Assembly (NCBI GenBank): GCA_023663285.1
Contig: JAMPHT010000003.1
Span: forward strand, 1 to 64,000
Direction of reading: 5' to 3'
Source: Bacillota bacterium
GTDB lineage: Bacteria > Bacillota > Clostridia > Lachnospirales > Lachnospiraceae
Length of the DNA stretch: 64,000 nucleotides
The translations under genes were made by a program, and so were the position numbers. Every line of letters starts with the position of its first letter. Position 1 is the stretch's first letter. This document shows, piece by piece, positions 62,436 to 64,000 of the stretch. Below the pieces are notes generated by a model, which searched no databases, had not been told where the DNA came from, and worked only from the letters and a program-made list of their open reading frames with translations.

Positions 62436-62470
62436 ACTCTTTCTCCCTCTTCCTTTTTTCATTTTCCTCA

Positions 62471-62534
62471 GAACGAAGGCCATATAGCAAAAAATGTCCC
62501 AGAGTAACCGCGTTACTATGGAACATCTTCGTTC
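62471..62534 (-). promoter_or_regulatory. Structured 5' leader of glnN
   Basis: 62494-62508 and 62512-62526 form a 15-position stem with one mismatch, one wobble pair and a three-base loop. Outside it, GAACGAAG (62471-62478) and CTTCGTTC (62527-62534) pair perfectly, leaving a 15-base one-sided bulge. The structure starts a few bases after the predicted transcription start and ends about 35 bases before the start codon. No terminator-like T run is formed, so it is unlike a standard attenuator. Confidence 0.65.
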
Positions 62535-62540
62535 AAAAAT

Positions 62541-62569
62541 ACAATACTCTATCTTTTGAAAAAAAGCAA
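62541..62569 (-). promoter_or_regulatory. Promoter of glnN
   Basis: TTGCTT (62564-62569) and TATTGT (62541-62546) on the minus strand, 17 bases apart; the expected start of transcription falls just before the leader hairpin. Confidence 0.55.
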
Positions 62570-62600
62570 GACCCAAATAAAAATTTTATTTCAGCAATTT

Positions 62601-63800
62601 TTATTTCATCCAATAGCTTGCTCCGGCTGTCAAATTGGCAAAAAAGTACAGCCCGCAGTACAGATGCCAGGCATACGCCAGCCCCAGGCCGATACGTAGA
62701 AATCTCTGCCTTCCTTTTCCTTCACATTCCAGCCATTTGACGGCGCAGACTGCAAACAGTACAAACAGGCAAAAACTGTAACCCCAAAGGAAATTTCCGT
62801 CCGCCGCTCTGCTGCCGCTCTCCACCAGGCAGAGCGCCTCCAAAAAGCCCAGAACAGCCATAGCCGTAATAAACAGATACTTTTTATCTGCAGCCAGCTT
62901 CTTCAAGGTCGCCGCCACCACCAGCCCGCAGAACAGCACGGAACAAACCACCGCCAGCTTTGTGATATTTGCATGGAGAGAAAAGGTATACCAGGGACGA
63001 AGCTCCATGCCGTTTCCCGTCTCCTCTCCGAACAGGACCGCATTCTGCCACAGTACCACAAGACCGCTGGGCAGAAGGGCAGAGCCGAAAACCAAAATCC
63101 TTTTTAACGGGACCCGCCTGCACAGATCCACCAGCAGGCAAAGTCCCATTATGGGCGAAAAGACAAGCAGAAAGCTTGGCTTGATACCGGTACATATAAA
63201 ATTCAACAGGGCAAAGCCGCACCACTCCTTCCAGGTGATTCCTTCCCTGTATTTTTCTTCCAGCTTAAAATAATAGATGAGCACCGCCAATGCCGCAAGG
63301 CGCATACAGATGTAGGTAGAGTTGTGCCAGATATTCCCGGACTGGTAGCTGACATAGCGGTATTCCCCCACCGCCCTGATGTATACCGGCATGACAAAAT
63401 TGAGGCTCAAGGCAAGCAGTAGGGTAAACCACGTTTTCTCTCCGTATTTCCCCAACAGGCACACCAGACGTTCCGTCACATATACCGTTGCCATGGCACA
63501 TACGCATAAGAAAACAGCTATCCCGAAAGTGGCGCCTCCGCACAGCATATACAGCAGCTTATAGACATAAGCCGTAAAGCTGTAATACCAGCCATCTTCA
63601 ATGATCATGCTGATATGCAGAGGCAGATCGGACTCGTAGGGAATGGCTCCCCCCAGGGTAAGATCCGCCACAGACTGCCGGTAAAAAAGCCACAGACAGG
63701 CAATGCCGTATAAAACCACCAGCATATGGACCGCCATTCGTGATTTCTTTTCCTTTCCCATGACTAATTTCATTTTCATGACTATACTTTTCTTACTCAT
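62601..63800 (-). CDS. Polytopic membrane protein, function unknown
   Basis: Up to 399 residues with about nine or ten membrane helices after a basic N-terminus. The first outer loop (GGAIPYESDLPLHISMIIED) has acidic residues as in GT-C glycosyltransferases, but no family could be fixed. Starts at 63800, 63779 or 63773 are possible; 63800 overlaps the stop of the upstream gene by eight bases. With that gene it probably forms another glycan-related unit extending beyond the window. Confidence 0.65.
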   Translation of the reverse strand: MSKKSIVMKMKLVMGKEKKSRMAVHMLVVLYGIACLWLFYRQSVADLTLGGAIPYESDLPLHISMIIEDGWYYSFTAYVYKLLYMLCGGATFGIAVFLCVCAMATVYVTERLVCLLGKYGEKTWFTLLLALSLNFVMPVYIRAVGEYRYVSYQSGNIWHNSTYICMRLAALAVLIYYFKLEEKYREGITWKEWCGFALLNFICTGIKPSFLLVFSPIMGLCLLVDLCRRVPLKRILVFGSALLPSGLVVLWQNAVLFGEETGNGMELRPWYTFSLHANITKLAVVCSVLFCGLVVAATLKKLAADKKYLFITAMAVLGFLEALCLVESGSRAADGNFLWGYSFCLFVLFAVCAVKWLECEGKGRQRFLRIGLGLAYAWHLYCGLYFFANLTAGASYWMK

Positions 63801-64000
63801 CCTTCAAATAATATCTCCAGTATTTTCCATCTATTACTCTGTCCGCCCGAAACTCGTTTTCCAGCCACTGCATGATCCAACTGTCCCCGGCAACATTCAG
63901 TTCTCCATACCAACAGTCCACCACAACTACATTCGGATATTTCTCCGGATTCTTTTCCCAATAGCGCTGCAGTTTTTCATTGTATGTAGGTGTGCTGATC
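63793..64000 (-). CDS. C-terminal part of a protein cut by the right edge
   Basis: An open frame enters from the right edge and ends at TAA (63793-63795); 68 codons are visible. Sequence such as YWEKNPEKYPNVVVVDCWYG and WLENEFRADRVIDGKYWRYY resembles the outer C-terminal domain of large membrane glycosyltransferase-like proteins in which a residue-pair identity cannot be checked here. Translationally coupled to the downstream membrane-protein gene. Confidence 0.6.
   Translation of the reverse strand, partial: ISTPTYNEKLQRYWEKNPEKYPNVVVVDCWYGELNVAGDSWIMQWLENEFRADRVIDGKYWRYYLKDE

Overview
The window looks like a chromosomal segment of a Gram-positive, flagellated member of the Clostridia, most likely a Lachnospiraceae-type organism. 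This rests on the conserved gene order mbl-flhO-flhP-like, the cdaA-cdaR-glmM operon, ftsE-ftsX with an M23 hydrolase and a CtpA protease, the comFC-yvyF pair, a type III glutamine synthetase, a Spo0A-type DNA-binding domain and lipoproteins with Gram-positive style lipoboxes. No 16S or other species-level marker is present. Most genes are on the minus strand.

Layout. 0-12 kb: a surface-glycan locus read leftwards: two membrane proteins, a polyprenyl-phosphate sugar-1-phosphate transferase, three GT2 and two GT4 glycosyltransferases, then a secreted glucosaminidase and a truncated lipoprotein. 12-17.5 kb: a stand-alone Spo0A C-terminal domain protein, a GtrB-like glycosyltransferase, a hybrid histidine kinase bracketed by two related large palindromic elements, and a DUF3048 lipoprotein on the plus strand. 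17.5-26.5 kb: one long run recD2-comFC-yvyF-two membrane proteins-cdaA-cdaR-glmM-ptsH, ending in a strong terminator. 26.6-29.8 kb: mbl plus three flagellar rod genes. 30-35 kb: uvrB-uvrA with a candidate LexA operator. 35.4-36 kb: an antitoxin with a decayed PIN toxin. 36-42 kb: PucR-type regulator-ftsE-ftsX-M23 hydrolase-ctpA. 42-45 kb: a YjfB-like protein, cvfB, an acyl-ACP thioesterase and a CPBP protease.

45-60 kb is accessory in character and visibly more AT-rich in places. It holds a C39-like protein, a Phd/ParE-type toxin-antitoxin pair with a truncated toxin and a scrambled duplicate, an unrecognised gene cluster headed by a WYL regulator (47.0-51.9 kb), an XRE regulator, a recQ gene that appears frameshifted near its end, and a second surface-lipid/glycan locus (UbiA-type prenyltransferase, GT39-like transferase, methyltransferase, DUF6020-like membrane protein). 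A tRNA-Gln(CUG) follows, then glnN with a highly structured leader, and two membrane-protein genes cut by the right edge.

The best candidates for something undescribed are the WYL-headed cluster of unrecognised proteins, the pair of related palindromic elements around the histidine kinase, and the glnN leader. No CRISPR array, prophage or intact insertion sequence was seen.
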